Assembly (NCBI RefSeq): GCF_000012225.1
Contig: NC_007716.1
Span: 620,001-684,000, forward strand
DNA: 64,000 bases
Direction of reading: 5' to 3'
Source of the DNA: Aster yellows witches'-broom phytoplasma AYWB
Lineage (GTDB): Bacteria; Bacillota_I; Bacilli_A; Acholeplasmatales; Acholeplasmataceae
The stretch's first letter is position 1; every line of letters begins with the position of its first letter. Below are positions 9,862 through 19,473 of this stretch, one piece after another. The position numbers were made by a program, and so were the translations under genes. The notes under the pieces are model-generated. The model saw only the letters and a list, made by a program, of their open reading frames with translations. It was not told the DNA's origin and made no database searches.

Positions 9862-10347
9862 ATGGAAAATAACAACCAACAACATATTTTTTTTATGAAA
9901 GAAGCTTTAAAAGAAGCCCAAAAAGCCTACCTCAAAGAAGAAGTCCCCATCGGAGCTATCGCTGTTTTAAACCAAAAAATAATTGCACGTGCTCATAATA
10001 ACAGAAACACTAAAAAACTTTTTTTTGGACATGCTGAATTTTTAGCCCTAATAAAAGCAGGCAAAAAAATAAACAGCCGTTTTTTAAATGATGTATCTCT
10101 TTATGTCACTTTAGAACCTTGCTTAATGTGTACAGGAGCAATTATACAAGCAGGAATCAAAAACCTTTATTATGGCACGAGCATTGAAAAATCATATTCT
10201 TTTAATGATATGTCATCTATCCAAAATATGCCTTTTATGGATAAATTAAATATCCAATCAGGACTTTTAGCTCAAGAAAGCATACAACTTTTAAAAAAAT
10301 TTTTTCAAGAACTAAGAATCAAAAAAAATAATTTACTATCCAAATAA
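9862..10347 (+). CDS. tadA: tRNA adenosine(34) deaminase TadA
   Basis: Converts wobble A34 to inosine in tRNA-Arg(ACG), as a zinc hydrolase. The 161-aa protein shows the HAE zinc/proton-shuttle motif in FFGHAEFLALI (near residue 57) and the second zinc site PCLMCTGAI (near 91), with the N-terminal MKEALKEAQKAYLKEEVPIG typical of TadA. The ATG has only a weak RBS, so translation may be coupled to tdk. A hairpin terminator follows about 50 bp downstream. Confidence 0.94.
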   Translation: MENNNQQHIFFMKEALKEAQKAYLKEEVPIGAIAVLNQKIIARAHNNRNTKKLFFGHAEFLALIKAGKKINSRFLNDVSLYVTLEPCLMCTGAIIQAGIKNLYYGTSIEKSYSFNDMSSIQNMPFMDKLNIQSGLLAQESIQLLKKFFQELRIKKNNLLSK

Positions 10348-10399
10348 AAAAAATAAAAAAATGCAACAAAACAATAACAACTCTTATAACAACCCAATT

Positions 10400-10430
10400 A
10401 GACCATCACAACCGATGGTCTTTTATTTTC
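10400..10430 (+). terminator. Intrinsic terminator after tadA
   Basis: AGACCATC (10400-10407) pairs with GATGGTCT (10414-10421) across a 6-nt loop, and is followed by TTTATTTTC. It closes the rpmE-tdk-tadA run. Confidence 0.8.
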
Positions 10431-10707
10431 AAAAAAATAATTTGCCAATAATGAAATACTTTTTATTTTAAATATTTTCTAATCCTAAATAATTCACCCT
10501 ACATTAAAACACTAATAATAATAATAATATTAAATAATATTTAATAAAAAATAAATAATAAAAAACACTAACTAAAAAAACAACCTTTAATATTTATATC
10601 TATTATCTATTTTACTTTTATCTTAACTATGTTTTTTCACCAAAGGCAACAAACCAACCAAAAAGAACAAAATAAAAAAATTAGAAATATTACTAAAAGC
10701 CAAAAAT

Positions 10708-11931
10708 ATGAAACATTCCAATCAAATAAAAACAGCTCAAAAAATAATTACTATCTTAAAAACAAACGGCTTCGAAGCCTTTATTGTTGGTGGCACTGTC
10801 AGAGATTATTTACTCAAAATAAATGCCAACGAAGACATCGACATCACTACTAACGCCGCTCCCAAACAAATAAAACTCCTTTTATGCCCAAAAAAAACAA
10901 CCCAAATACAAATTAATTATGGTAGCCTTAAAATAACTTTTGAAAAATATCTTTTCGAAATTACTACTTACAGAAAAGAAGGCACTTACAAAGACTATCG
11001 CCACCCTAGTGAAATTTTTTTCACTAAAAACATCCATCAAGACCTTTTAAGACGTGATTTTACTATTAATGCTCTTTTAATGGATGAAACTGGTAAAATA
11101 TTTGATTTCACACCCGAAAAAAAAGGCAAAACAGACTTAAAAAAAGGCTTAATTCGTACTATCAAAGACCCTTTTATTAGATTTCAAGAAGACCCTTTAA
11201 GAATTTTAAGAGCTTTTTATTTTCAATCTAAGCTATGTTTTTGCATAGAAAAAAACACCAAAAAAGCTATCATCCAAAAAAACCATTTATTAGCTAAAAT
11301 TTCTTCTCAAAGAATCTATGAACACCTCGAAAAAATAATCACTCACAAAAACTGGCACCAAACTTTTAAAACCATGATAGAAACCAAAACCCATCTATTT
11401 TTACCCCAAATATACAAAAGTATTCTTTGTTTAGGTTATTTAAATGAAACTCAACTGAAATACATTCAAACACACCACAAATTAAAAAGAAGAATTTTTT
11501 GGTCAATGTCACTTTTACTAAACAACCAAATCCTTGCATCTTTTCCTTTTACCAAACAAAAGAAAAAAATCTACCAAAACATTGCCTCTTTAAGTTTATA
11601 TCTTTGGGAAAATATTACTTTTAATTTATTTAAACATGGATTAAAAAATTGTCTCCTAGCTAATCAAATTAATTATCTTTTACAAAAAGAACCTTATGAA
11701 GTAGCTAAAATGCAATATATTTATCAACATTTACCAATAAAAACAATTACTGAACTTAATTTTAGTTGGAAAGAAGTCTTAAAACAATTGCCCCAAAAAC
11801 CCAAAGGAACATGGATTAAACATACACAAAAAGAATTAATTACCAAAGTACTTAACAGAGAAATACCCAACATCAAAGAAAGATTAATTAATTTTGTACT
11901 TAGCAAAAATCAAACCCTAGATAAAGAATAA
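10708..11931 (+). CDS. cca: CCA tRNA nucleotidyltransferase (class II, polyA-polymerase-like)
   Basis: Adds or repairs the 3' CCA of tRNAs. The 407-aa protein has the class II head domain in order: AFIVGGTVRDYLL (near residues 24-36), the metal-binding DxD in EDIDITTNAAP, RRDFTINALLMDETGKIFDF, and the nucleotide-selecting EDPLRILRAFYFQSK. A longer, less conserved helical body follows. A poly(A) polymerase of the same fold is the main alternative; in Mollicutes a single gene of this type is normally the CCA enzyme. No good RBS precedes the ATG at 10708, but no other in-frame start fits the family. An AT-rich gap of 277 bp lies upstream after the tadA terminator. Confidence 0.9.
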   Translation: MKHSNQIKTAQKIITILKTNGFEAFIVGGTVRDYLLKINANEDIDITTNAAPKQIKLLLCPKKTTQIQINYGSLKITFEKYLFEITTYRKEGTYKDYRHPSEIFFTKNIHQDLLRRDFTINALLMDETGKIFDFTPEKKGKTDLKKGLIRTIKDPFIRFQEDPLRILRAFYFQSKLCFCIEKNTKKAIIQKNHLLAKISSQRIYEHLEKIITHKNWHQTFKTMIETKTHLFLPQIYKSILCLGYLNETQLKYIQTHHKLKRRIFWSMSLLLNNQILASFPFTKQKKKIYQNIASLSLYLWENITFNLFKHGLKNCLLANQINYLLQKEPYEVAKMQYIYQHLPIKTITELNFSWKEVLKQLPQKPKGTWIKHTQKELITKVLNREIPNIKERLINFVLSKNQTLDKE

Positions 11932-12092
11932 AAAAAACAACGAATAAAAATAAAATGAACTTAATTGTATTATTAGCAAAATTATAAACATCTATTTATT
12001 TTTTGTTTATAAATGTAATAATTCAAACTCACTATTTCCCATTATCAACATATTTTTATCAATCCCAATCTAAACCAATAGGAAACAAACGT

Positions 12093-13058
12093 ATGAAAAA
12101 AAACCAAACCAACAACTTACCAAAATATCAAAAAGGGCAAATCTACTTTTTTACAGGCCAAGTCACAAGCATCAATCAAGGACTTCATTTTTATAATATC
12201 ACCTTACAATTACAAGAAAAAAACGACATCAACATAAAATTAGAACCTCAAACCAAACCACCTATCCAAGGACAAATATATAATTTCAAAACTATTTGTC
12301 TTCTCAAAAATGAAGAACTTATTTTGATGAATCAAACATATAATTTAGCTTACAATGTATTAGATATGCAAACTTTGTACGAAACTTATTTAGTTTTTTA
12401 TGAATGTTCTCCCATTTCTTTTGCAATAGTACAAGACGAGTTAGAAAGCTATTTAAATAAAATAAAAAATAAAGTCTTAAAACAAATTACTTATAATTTA
12501 TATTGCAAAAACAAAAATAAATTTTTAATTTCCAAAGCAGCGTTAAAAATTCATCACAATTATTATGGCGGACTTGGTTATCATACTTTAACTATGTTAA
12601 AAATGGCAGAATCTCTTTTAAAAATTTATCCTTTTATCAATAGTGATTTACTATTTGCAGGTACTATTTTACATGACATGGGGAAAATTAAAGAACTAGA
12701 TTTAGAACAAAAAAATTATACACCAAAAGGTTTGCTATTAGGTCATTTAGTCATGGGTGCTTGTGAAGTGGAAAAAGAAGCCCAATTATTGGGTTTACAA
12801 GATAAAGAAGAAGTTTTATTATTAAAACATATTTTAATTTCTCATCATGGGCTTTTAGAACATGGAGCTGCCAAAAGACCACAAATAGGAGAAGCTCTTT
12901 TACTTTGGTATTTAGATAATATCGATTGCAAATTAACATCTTTACAAGAATTTTTACAAAAAACCGATGCCCAAACATTTACAGAACCCATCCCTGTTTT
13001 AGAAAGAAAAGGTTTTTATAAATCATTAGATTTAGATCAAAATAATGATGATGAATAA
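12093..13058 (+). CDS. yhaM: 3'-5' exoribonuclease YhaM family (OB-fold + HD domain)
   Basis: YhaM-type enzymes trim RNA from the 3' end. The ATG at 12093 is preferred: AGGAAA lies upstream and it gives 321 aa, near the 314 aa of B. subtilis YhaM; an earlier in-frame ATG at 12003 would add 30 non-conserved residues. An OB-like N-terminal domain (QKGQIYFFTGQVTSINQG onward) is followed by an HD domain with IHHNYYGGLGYHTLTMLKM, LHDMGKIKEL and LISHHGLLEHGAAKRP, which supply the metal ligands. It is the last plus-strand gene before a decayed region. Confidence 0.88.
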   Translation: MKKNQTNNLPKYQKGQIYFFTGQVTSINQGLHFYNITLQLQEKNDINIKLEPQTKPPIQGQIYNFKTICLLKNEELILMNQTYNLAYNVLDMQTLYETYLVFYECSPISFAIVQDELESYLNKIKNKVLKQITYNLYCKNKNKFLISKAALKIHHNYYGGLGYHTLTMLKMAESLLKIYPFINSDLLFAGTILHDMGKIKELDLEQKNYTPKGLLLGHLVMGACEVEKEAQLLGLQDKEEVLLLKHILISHHGLLEHGAAKRPQIGEALLLWYLDNIDCKLTSLQEFLQKTDAQTFTEPIPVLERKGFYKSLDLDQNNDDE

Positions 13059-13120
13059 TTTTGTTTTTTCTTAATTACAAAAATTTGTATAATATGAAAC
13101 ATTAAAAGTTTTGTAATAAA

Positions 13121-13537
13121 TTATCCAAGTAAGAATTCTTGAAAAGTTTGCCAAGGCAATAAAACACAATTAATTTTACCTGGAAATTTATAAACTATAT
13201 CAAATGCTTTTAGATCCGAATTAAGAAAAGCATCATCTTAAATTTGATTTTGCACCATATCCATAAAATGATTAGTTTTATTTAAGACTTGTAATTTGGT
13301 TAAATGTTGTAAATAAACTAACATAACACCGACAGAAGCAACACAATTAGAACAAATGTTGGCTTCATATTTAATATCTATAAATTTTATTGTTATCAAA
13401 ATTTTAATTGAATAATAACTTTATTACCACAATAAAAAAATTTCAAATTGAATATATCCTGTGAGTTTAGCATAAGTTTGATTTTGAGGATTGTGATAAT
13501 GTTCAATAATTATTTCGTGTTTTTTAGCATCAAACAT
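13121..13537 (-). pseudogene. Decayed sufU/nifU-like Fe-S scaffold gene
   Basis: Read on the minus strand, pieces in three frames line up in order with SufU. The start is MFDAKKHEIIIEHYHNPQNQ (ATG at 13535-13537). The later pieces are YCGNKVIIQLKF, then IKYEANICSNCVASVGVMLV, and finally KFPGKINCVLLPWQTFQEFL. At least two frameshifts and one in-frame stop (after MVQNQI) break it. SufU receives or activates sulfur from the desulfurase SufS during Fe-S cluster assembly. The three family cysteines (CGNK; CSNC region; INCVLL) can still be seen, so decay looks fairly recent. No sufS is adjacent. Confidence 0.65.
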
Positions 13538-13586
13538 TTGTTATTTCTTTCTTGCGCTTATAATTCAAAATATGTTAATAATTTGA

Positions 13587-14136
13587 TTATAACCATTTTT
13601 GTTGAATTCATTCTCTTAACTCATTCTGGTCTTTTACCATAATATAATCTTGAGTTATGCCAACATGTAAAAATTGTACTTTTCTATAATGATTGTCATT
13701 TAAAACTTGTTTAAGGATTGTAACTTTAGGGTGTGTCTCAGTTCCTGTTTTAGCAGTTAAAATAACAAACACATCTTCTCTATGGGGTTCAATATTTTAT
13801 TTTTTGCCCTAAAACCAATGTATTTGCTTCGTGAACGTATAATCCATATTTAGGATAAAATAAGGAGCTTACCATTGTTAAAAGGCAAAGTTTCCTTCTT
13901 TTTGTGGTTTTGTAAATTTGATTATATCCTTGCATAGTATAAAAATTATTACCAATATTAGTATCAATCAAACCTTGTTTTAAGTCGTAATTACATGACA
14001 ATTGATATTGGGGTTGAACTTCTTGTTCAATTAAAATCTCTAATTTAGTGTTATATTGCAAAAAATCATCTTTAATTTCAACAAGAGCATCAAACACTCT
14101 TTGAAAAGGGCTTGAAATTTTAATTATTTGTTCCAT
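13587..14136 (-). pseudogene. Broken gene of unknown function
   Basis: An open minus-strand stretch starts at ATG 14134-14136, six bases after AAAGGAAT (an earlier in-frame ATG at 14196 has no RBS). It runs to a TGA at 13789-13791. Coding-like sequence then continues in another frame (IEPHREDVFVILTAKTG, then ILKQVLNDNHYRKVQFLHVG), with a further TGA before TAA at 13587-13589. So one frameshift and one nonsense change separate parts of a protein of about 180 aa. No family was recognised. It is followed by the sufU relic in the same direction, so the two may once have been an operon. Confidence 0.45.
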
Positions 14137-14196
14137 TTTTAATTCCTTTTTTGTTTTTGCTTTATAATGTTGTTTGTAGAATTGAATAAATAACAA

Positions 14197-14810
14197 TATT
14201 AATAAACTAAAATATTTTGACTATCTATTTTAAATTAGAATGTATTTTTGACATCTTATAAGTCTTTCAAAACAGGATTGCGATTTTTATTGTTATAAAG
14301 TCCGCATTTAGAATAATAAAAGGATTGAACATATTCAAACATTTCTTTATTGTGAGTTTTTAAAATTTCGTTTTGATAATTAAGAACATGAATATTAAAT
14401 CATATATTAGAATATCAGCTTTGCTAGAAGAAGTTAAACTGTTCCTTCTGTGTAATAATTTACCTTAGCAAAGGAGGTCAATGTGCGCTGTTCCGTTTTT
14501 TTAGACAACTTTTGTCTTTAAAATTGTTCTTTAAGACTTAAAATTAAGTAGATAATTTCATATCTTTTCAAACTAAAGAAATATTTTTTTAAATTTCAAA
14601 AAGTTTCTAAAACTTTTAATAATTCTTTAGTTTCAAAAGATATTTTTTTGTCATATTTTACCCTTACACTATATATTTAAGTAAAAAAAGTTAAAAAAGT
14701 GGTAAGAAAATGAAATTATAATTATTTTTTTACGTAATTATGTTATTTTGATTAAAAAAATGCGCAAAAAGTAACCTTTTTCAAGGTTGAAAATTTGAAA
14801 TAAAAAATTA
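14197..14810. other. Decayed region downstream of the tra5 relic
   Basis: No intact gene. One minus-strand fragment, ending at a TAA at 14256-14258, reads HVLNYQNEILKTHNKEMFEY then VQSFYYSKCGLYNNKN; I do not recognise it. The 14640-14760 part, T-rich and then A-rich next to the transposase 3' end, is probably the right end of the IS3-type element. Confidence 0.4.
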
Positions 14811-15777
14811 TTATCTAAAATTTTGACAATATTGAGAAGGTGATGAATAATTTAATTTAGCTAAAATCCATTGATTGTTCCAAAATTTAGGGAAATAATT
14901 GATTATTTTTTTAACTTTTTCAGGTGATTTTTGAAATAAAAAAGGATGTTGATGTTGTAAGATAGTTTTCATTTGGCCGAAAAAGTTTTCAATTACAGTG
15001 TTATCACGTGGAGTAGCTTTTCTCGACATGCTGATTAAAAAACCTTTTTTAATTAGTGTTTGTTGGACTTTTTGTGATTGATAAACTGTGCCTTGGTCGG
15101 AATGAATGATACAAGGTTCTTTTAATAGAGGTAATTTTTGGATGGTGTTTAAAACTAATTCTTTATTTTGATGTTTGGAAGTGTGGGAAGCGATAATTTG
15201 GTTGTTGAAAGAATCAATAATACAAGAAAAATATAAAAATCCTTGGGGAGTTTTGAAATAAGTTATGTCGGTAAATAGTTTTTTCATGGGTTTAGTTGAT
15301 ATAAAGTCTTGATTAATTAAATTGTCTACCACTTTTAATTTAGCTTTTAAATTATTTTTATAATAATATTTATTTTTTTTAATTCTTAAACGACAAAAAA
15401 ATACCGTTTTCTTTCATAATAGTATAAATTTTTTTCTTGGTAATGTTTTCGTTAAAAGTTTTTTGGTATAAATCAGTGATTTTACGATGACCGCAAAAAT
15501 ATTTTTCTTGTAAACATAAAGCTTTGATGCGATTTTGTTGTAATAAGTATTTTTCTTTTTTGGCTTTTATTTTATTTTCGACTTTCAACCAATAATAATA
15601 AGTGCTTCTTTTGGTTTTGATAGTTTTTAAAATGGTTGTTAAATTTGGTTTTTGATTAAATTGTTTAACTAATTCAAAAACAGTTTTTTTATCAGTTTTT
15701 TGGTTTTTTTTCATTAGAGTTTGTAATAATTTATTTTTTTGTTTCTCTTTTTCTATTATTTTAGCTATTTTTTTCAT
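14811..15777 (-). mobile_element. tra5: IS3-family (IS150 group, phytoplasma tra5-like) transposase, one frameshift
   Basis: Two minus-strand frames together give one transposase of about 320 aa. The upstream part (ATG at 15775-15777) holds the region before the catalytic core (STYYYWLKVENK; YFCGHRKITDLYQKTF). The downstream part holds the rve integrase core with its DDE residues: Asp in FTDITYFKTPQGFLYFS, Asp in IIHSDQGTVYQS, and Glu in TVIENFFGQMK. They are joined by a one-base frameshift at a run of seven A/T (15395-15401). After it, the second frame reads CRLRIKKNKYYYKNN and runs on into the catalytic part. All catalytic residues are intact. The break may be real inactivation, slippage translation or a sequencing error. 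Confidence 0.85.
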
Positions 15778-16009
15778 GATTTAAATATTGTTTCCTTTTT
15801 TTATATCATATACATAACCATTATAACTCTGAATGATTATATTTATTTAAAAAAGGGGGTAGCGCGCAACTGGGGGGTTTTTATTTTTCTTCTTCTTTTA
15901 TTTATGTGTACTTATGATTGTTATTAGCGCTTCAGCGCTTTAGGGTATTGTGTTTGGATAATTTTTAACAACTCTTTTTAATAATGTAAAGGAAAAATAG
16001 GGAGTTATT
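15778..16009. other. Left end of tra5 element and AGCGCT-type repeat
   Basis: Upstream side of the transposase. The string AGCGCTTCAGCGCT at about 15927-15940 recurs in inverse form at 51563-51575, and in part at 54342-54352. At those two places it marks the start of the decayed IS3 copies. It therefore looks like an element boundary or insertion hot spot rather than gene sequence. No gene was seen. Confidence 0.4.
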
Positions 16010-16149
16010 TATATATCGAAAAATAATAATGATAGATAAAAGATACAACGATAATATCAAATATCGAGTATCATTATCATTATCGATATAATATATAAAA
16101 TATCACTCCTTAAAAATGTTTGGTTTTGTCAAAGAATTTTAAATATTGA
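16010..16149. repeat. AT-rich palindrome cluster beside the iteron-like repeats
   Basis: Dense short ATCGATAT/GATATC-like strings and imperfect palindromes (for example TATCATTATCATTATCGATA). A diverged inverted copy lies at about 51380-51490, where GATATTT is repeated three times in tandem. Such a DNA-unwinding-type sequence next to direct repeats fits a replication or recombination site, but this is inference. Confidence 0.45.
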
Positions 16150-16245
16150 AAGTGTTATAAAACTGTTAGTGAAGTGTTATAAAACTGTTAGTGAAGTGTT
16201 ATAAAACTGTTAGTGAAGTGTTATAAAACTGTTAGTTAAGTGTTT
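16150..16245. repeat. 22-bp tandem direct repeats, 4.3 copies (iteron-like)
   Basis: Units at 16150-16171, 16172-16193, 16194-16215 and 16216-16237 plus a partial copy to 16245. The first three are identical: each starts AAGTGTTATAAAAC and ends TGTTAGTG. The fourth differs only in its last base. They begin at the stop codon of the full-length frame of the next gene (stop 16244-16246). Length and spacing (22 bp, two helical turns) are those of plasmid iterons, and they lie in a block with dnaB and dnaG. Confidence 0.8.
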
Positions 16246-16871
16246 ATTTGATTTTAGATATATATTTATACATGGGATGTATTTTTTTAACCCGATAGCC
16301 CTGTTTATTTTTGGTTAAAAATAATTTGATGTGTTTTAAATCTTCCGATTGATAATAAATAACATTTAATCCTTTTTTTATAATTTGTTTTTATAGGATT
16401 GTTATATTTATCTACTTTTTTAGCATCTAATTTATATAATTTTAAAGTTTCTAGTTTGTCTATGGTTATCTTACTTATTAATTCTTTAATATAATCTTTT
16501 TGTTCGTTAAGATAATTAATTTGGAAGATAGGGAAATGTGTTTTAAGGGTATTATTTTGGTGTTTTGGGGGTGTTATTGGGTTGGTAAGGGTTAGATTAT
16601 TATCGTTTTCGGAAGAGTGATTTTTGATTATTTCTATTCTATACTTTTTCATTTCATCTAAGATTTGAGGGTCTACAAATAGAGTTTGGTTTTTAGGGCG
16701 GTAGTTTGTTTGTTGATAGGAATTTTTCTTTTTAGAATGAGAAACAATTGTAATATTTAATAATTCTCCTTTTAATGTTTGTAAAAAGTTTTTGATTTGA
16801 ACTAAGTCGTTGGGGGTTGATTTTGTTTCCCAACCGCCCTTAATGATTCCTTGATTTGTTTCTTTTTTCAT
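16244..16871 (-). pseudogene. Conserved PMU-type ORF with a 3' frameshift
   Basis: The ATG at 16869-16871 follows AAAAGGAG. The open frame runs 188 aa to 16305, but from the run of seven T at 16373-16379 the sequence makes better sense one frame over. There it reads GLNVIYYQSEDLKHIKLFLT, then YRVKKIHPMYKYISKIK, ending at TAA 16244-16246. A diverged inverted copy at about 50815-51295 preserves this second frame in part, which supports the longer product (about 208 aa). The protein is hydrophilic and Lys/Asn-rich with no recognised domain. It is the last gene of the dnaB-dnaG block. Function unknown. Confidence 0.6.
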
Positions 16872-16919
16872 ATTTTTCTCCTTTTAGTTAGTTTTTTAGT
16901 TTTTTGTTATTTTTGATAT

Positions 16920-16948
16920 AAAAAAAAGACCTTCAATTGAAGGTCAAG
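16920..16948 (-). terminator. Terminator below the DUF2963 gene
   Basis: GACCTTCAATTGAAGGTC (16928-16945) is a perfect 18-bp palindrome, followed on the minus strand by a run of eight T. It ends the transcript coming from the DUF2963 gene and separates it from the 16244-16871 gene. Confidence 0.75.
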
Positions 16949-17071
16949 TTTGAATATTGAAAATATTTTTTAGGTATATGTTGGATGGCATTTATTAATA
17001 TTATGGATTCTTAGTCCCATAATTGGTTAGTTTAGTTACTTTACTCTTTTTATTTGTATTCCTCGATAAAA

Positions 17072-17908
17072 TTAATTGTACCGTTGAAATTGTATAGGGG
17101 TTTTTTTTACTATTTTCCCATTTTTATCGTATTCGTTAATCCAGTCAATTGTTTTTCCATCGTAGAAATAGTATGTTTCTTTATTTATGATGTTGTTTTT
17201 ATATTCAGCAATATGACTAATTCCTTTGCCTCCTATGATTGGGTAATAGGTTGCTTTGACTCTTTGTCCTTGTTTATCGAATTCAATAATAGCAGAAATT
17301 GTTTTTCCATCAGGGATGAGGTAGGTTGATTTTGTTTTTTTACCATTTGAGTCATATTCACAGATAAATTTAATTTTTTTCCCATCTTTTTGATAATGAG
17401 TTGATTTGATTCTAATACTATTTAATGAGAATTCGGTGATGGAATTAATTGTACCGTTGAAATTGTATAGGGTTTTTTTTACTATTTTCCCGTTTTTATC
17501 GTATTCGTCAATCCAATCAATTGTTTTGCCATCTTTTAAATATGTTATTTTGGTTAAATTAATTTTCATTTTTTCAAATCTCCTTTTATTGATATAATTA
17601 CATATATTTGATAAGGATGGGATTTTGCAAGTATTAAAAGTTTTATTTTTAACTTCGATTGTTTTAATGTTGCCTAAAACATATCCTGATTCATCTTTGA
17701 AAATATTATTGTTTCTTTGAATTTCTAATCTTTTTGGAAATAATTCATTTATAGCTAAATATTGAAAAACAGTTTGATTAAAACCATAGAAAACAATTAC
17801 AACTGATGAAAAAAAGAATGGTTTTAAATGGAGATAGTGGTTTATTTGTAAATTTATTTTTTTTATATTTTCATTAACTTTTATTTTTATAAATCTATTA
17901 TAACACAA
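17072..17908 (-). CDS. DUF2963-type repeat protein
   Basis: Phytoplasma-specific proteins of this type carry copies of a repeat like DGKTIDWIDEYDKNGKIVKK; their role is unknown. At least five repeats are visible from residue 115 to the end (YLKDGKTIDWIDEYDKNG; YQKDGKKIKFICEYDSNG; LIPDGKTISAIIEFDKQG; YYPIIGGKGISHIAEYKN; FYDGKTIDWINEYDKNG). Upstream, in the same frame, is a segment with one hydrophobic helix (PFFFSSVVIVFYGF) and no good start: only a TTG at 17906-17908. An internal ATG at 17567-17569 has a strong AAAGGAG nine bases before it. It would give a 166-aa protein made only of repeats. The true start is therefore uncertain, and the 5' part may belong to a separate fused or decayed gene. 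A relative with a clear membrane anchor lies at 45002-45757. Confidence 0.75.
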   Translation of the reverse strand: MCYNRFIKIKVNENIKKINLQINHYLHLKPFFFSSVVIVFYGFNQTVFQYLAINELFPKRLEIQRNNNIFKDESGYVLGNIKTIEVKNKTFNTCKIPSLSNICNYINKRRFEKMKINLTKITYLKDGKTIDWIDEYDKNGKIVKKTLYNFNGTINSITEFSLNSIRIKSTHYQKDGKKIKFICEYDSNGKKTKSTYLIPDGKTISAIIEFDKQGQRVKATYYPIIGGKGISHIAEYKNNIINKETYYFYDGKTIDWINEYDKNGKIVKKTPIQFQRYN

Positions 17909-18122
17909 ATCAACTTTGGTAATCAGTTTTTTTAATTAGTTTTTCAATTCTTGTATATTTTGTCTCCTTTCGATTTTATTTTGTAATTTTGTTAAATTAT
18001 TTATTAATTTTGGACCTTAGTAATTGAATGTGCGTGATTCATATTACTAATTTTAATTTTAAAGGTTTTATAGGGGGAAAATTTTGAGTTTTGGCTTTAA
18101 GTTGTTATTTTATAATAAATAA

Positions 18123-19448
18123 TTATGTAATTATTTCTACTTTGTCTTTTCCAAAAAAATAAATAGCTAAATCGACTATGATTTTATTTTTGGCCTCTTC
18201 ATAAGTAATGTATGGGTCTAAAAAACATTTTTGATATGCTTCTTTTCCGAATTGTCGCAATAAATCATCAACATCTTTACAAGTTTTATCATAAGGTGGT
18301 AAAATGCGTCTAATTTCGTAAATAATATTTTCTTCTTTAAGTTGTTCTCCTAAGGCTTCACTTCGTTTTTGACCTGTTTCATCATTATCTAAGGCAATAA
18401 TTACTTTGATATTTTCTTTTTTTAGAATTTCTATTTGTGATTTAGAAAGTAGTTGAGTGACACAAATGAGACCGACAACGTTTTTAATATTGTTTTGCCA
18501 ACAACTAATGACATCGAAAAAACCTTCATGAATAATAATGGTTTTCATTTGTTTAATATAAGGTAACGCTTCAAAAAAACGATAACTGAAATGAAAAGTA
18601 GGTGTTTGACTAAAATTATTGAGGGATTTATATTTAGGTTGGAAATAAGAAACTTCGCGAAAGTTATTTTGATAAAAATGAAATGTTTTATTGTATCCAT
18701 TTTCAATGGGGATAATGATGGAACCATGAAAAGTATCGTGATAATATGTTTTATTTTGTTGATTGGTTTTATCTTTAATAAAACCATATTCAATTAATTT
18801 TATTGTATCGATATTTTGCTTTTTACAATAATTTAATAGACGAAAGGATAAAGGCTTATCAGATAATGGGGCATAACCTAGTTTAAATTCTTTAATAGTT
18901 TCTATAGTTAATTTTCTTTTTTGGGTTAAATATTCTAATCCTAGGTGAGATTCATTATTTCGGTTAGTGGTTAATAAATAATGATAATAATCTCTAATTT
19001 GGTTGAATAAAGGTGATATTTCTTTAAATAATTGTGTTTTTGTAGCGTTAATTTCTTTTTCATCAATTGGGTTGTTGATTTTATTGTGGTGGTATTGATA
19101 TTTAAAAGGTTCGTAAGAAATATTAGGCGTTGAAGTTTGTTGTTGGATTAAGTTTTTAAATTCTTGAGTTTTCATAAAGTTATTGATTTTTTCAAGAGCG
19201 TTATTGAAGGTTTTAATTCCTCTTATTTCCATATAAACATCAATAATATCGTAATCTTTACAACATTTCCAACAATGAATTTTATTATCTGAAGTTAAAT
19301 GGCAACAAGTTGGGTTTTGTCCTTGATGAATGGGACAAGGAAAACGTTATTTGGGATTGAATTTTGGTGGTATTATATTTAATTTTTTTAATAAAACTGA
19401 CATAGGGAAGTTGATTTGAATATTTTTTATTTTTTCTTGAAAATTCAT
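18123..19448 (-). pseudogene. dnaG: PMU DNA primase (dnaG) with one nonsense codon
   Basis: From ATG 19446-19448 (RBS AGGAG) a single frame encodes a DnaG-like primase. It starts MNFQEKIKNIQINFP, followed by a CHC-type zinc finger (CPIHQGQNPTCCHL, KIHCWKCC) and a catalytic region with LEYLTQKRKLTIETIKEF. A TOPRIM fold follows, with Glu in IIHEGFFDVI and the acidic DNDETG. A TAA at 19347-19349 interrupts it between the start and the zinc finger (before RFPCPIH). The part after that stop has an in-frame ATG at 19230-19232, giving 369 aa without a zinc finger. No other break was seen, so the gene is one substitution from intact. It follows dnaB by 25 bp and would make primers for replication of the mobile unit. 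Confidence 0.85.
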
Positions 19449-19473
19449 TTATTTTAACTCCTAGTTTTTTTGA

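Noticed and set aside
13587-14136. UGA read as Trp (mycoplasma code) to repair a broken gene
   Set aside because: Reading UGA as Trp would not mend the frameshift in the same gene, several intact genes end in UGA, and Trp is coded by UGG throughout.
14476-14487. GGTCAATGTGC, identical to the 3' end of rnpB at 32116
   Set aside because: Only about 11 bases match; the flanks do not fold like RNase P RNA, so it is coincidence rather than an rnpB relic.
16150-16245. CRISPR array
   Set aside because: The 22-bp units are directly adjacent with no spacers between them, and no cas genes are present.
17054-17597. Plus-strand frames opposite the DUF2963 gene
   Set aside because: They mirror the internal repeats of the real gene and have no start signals.
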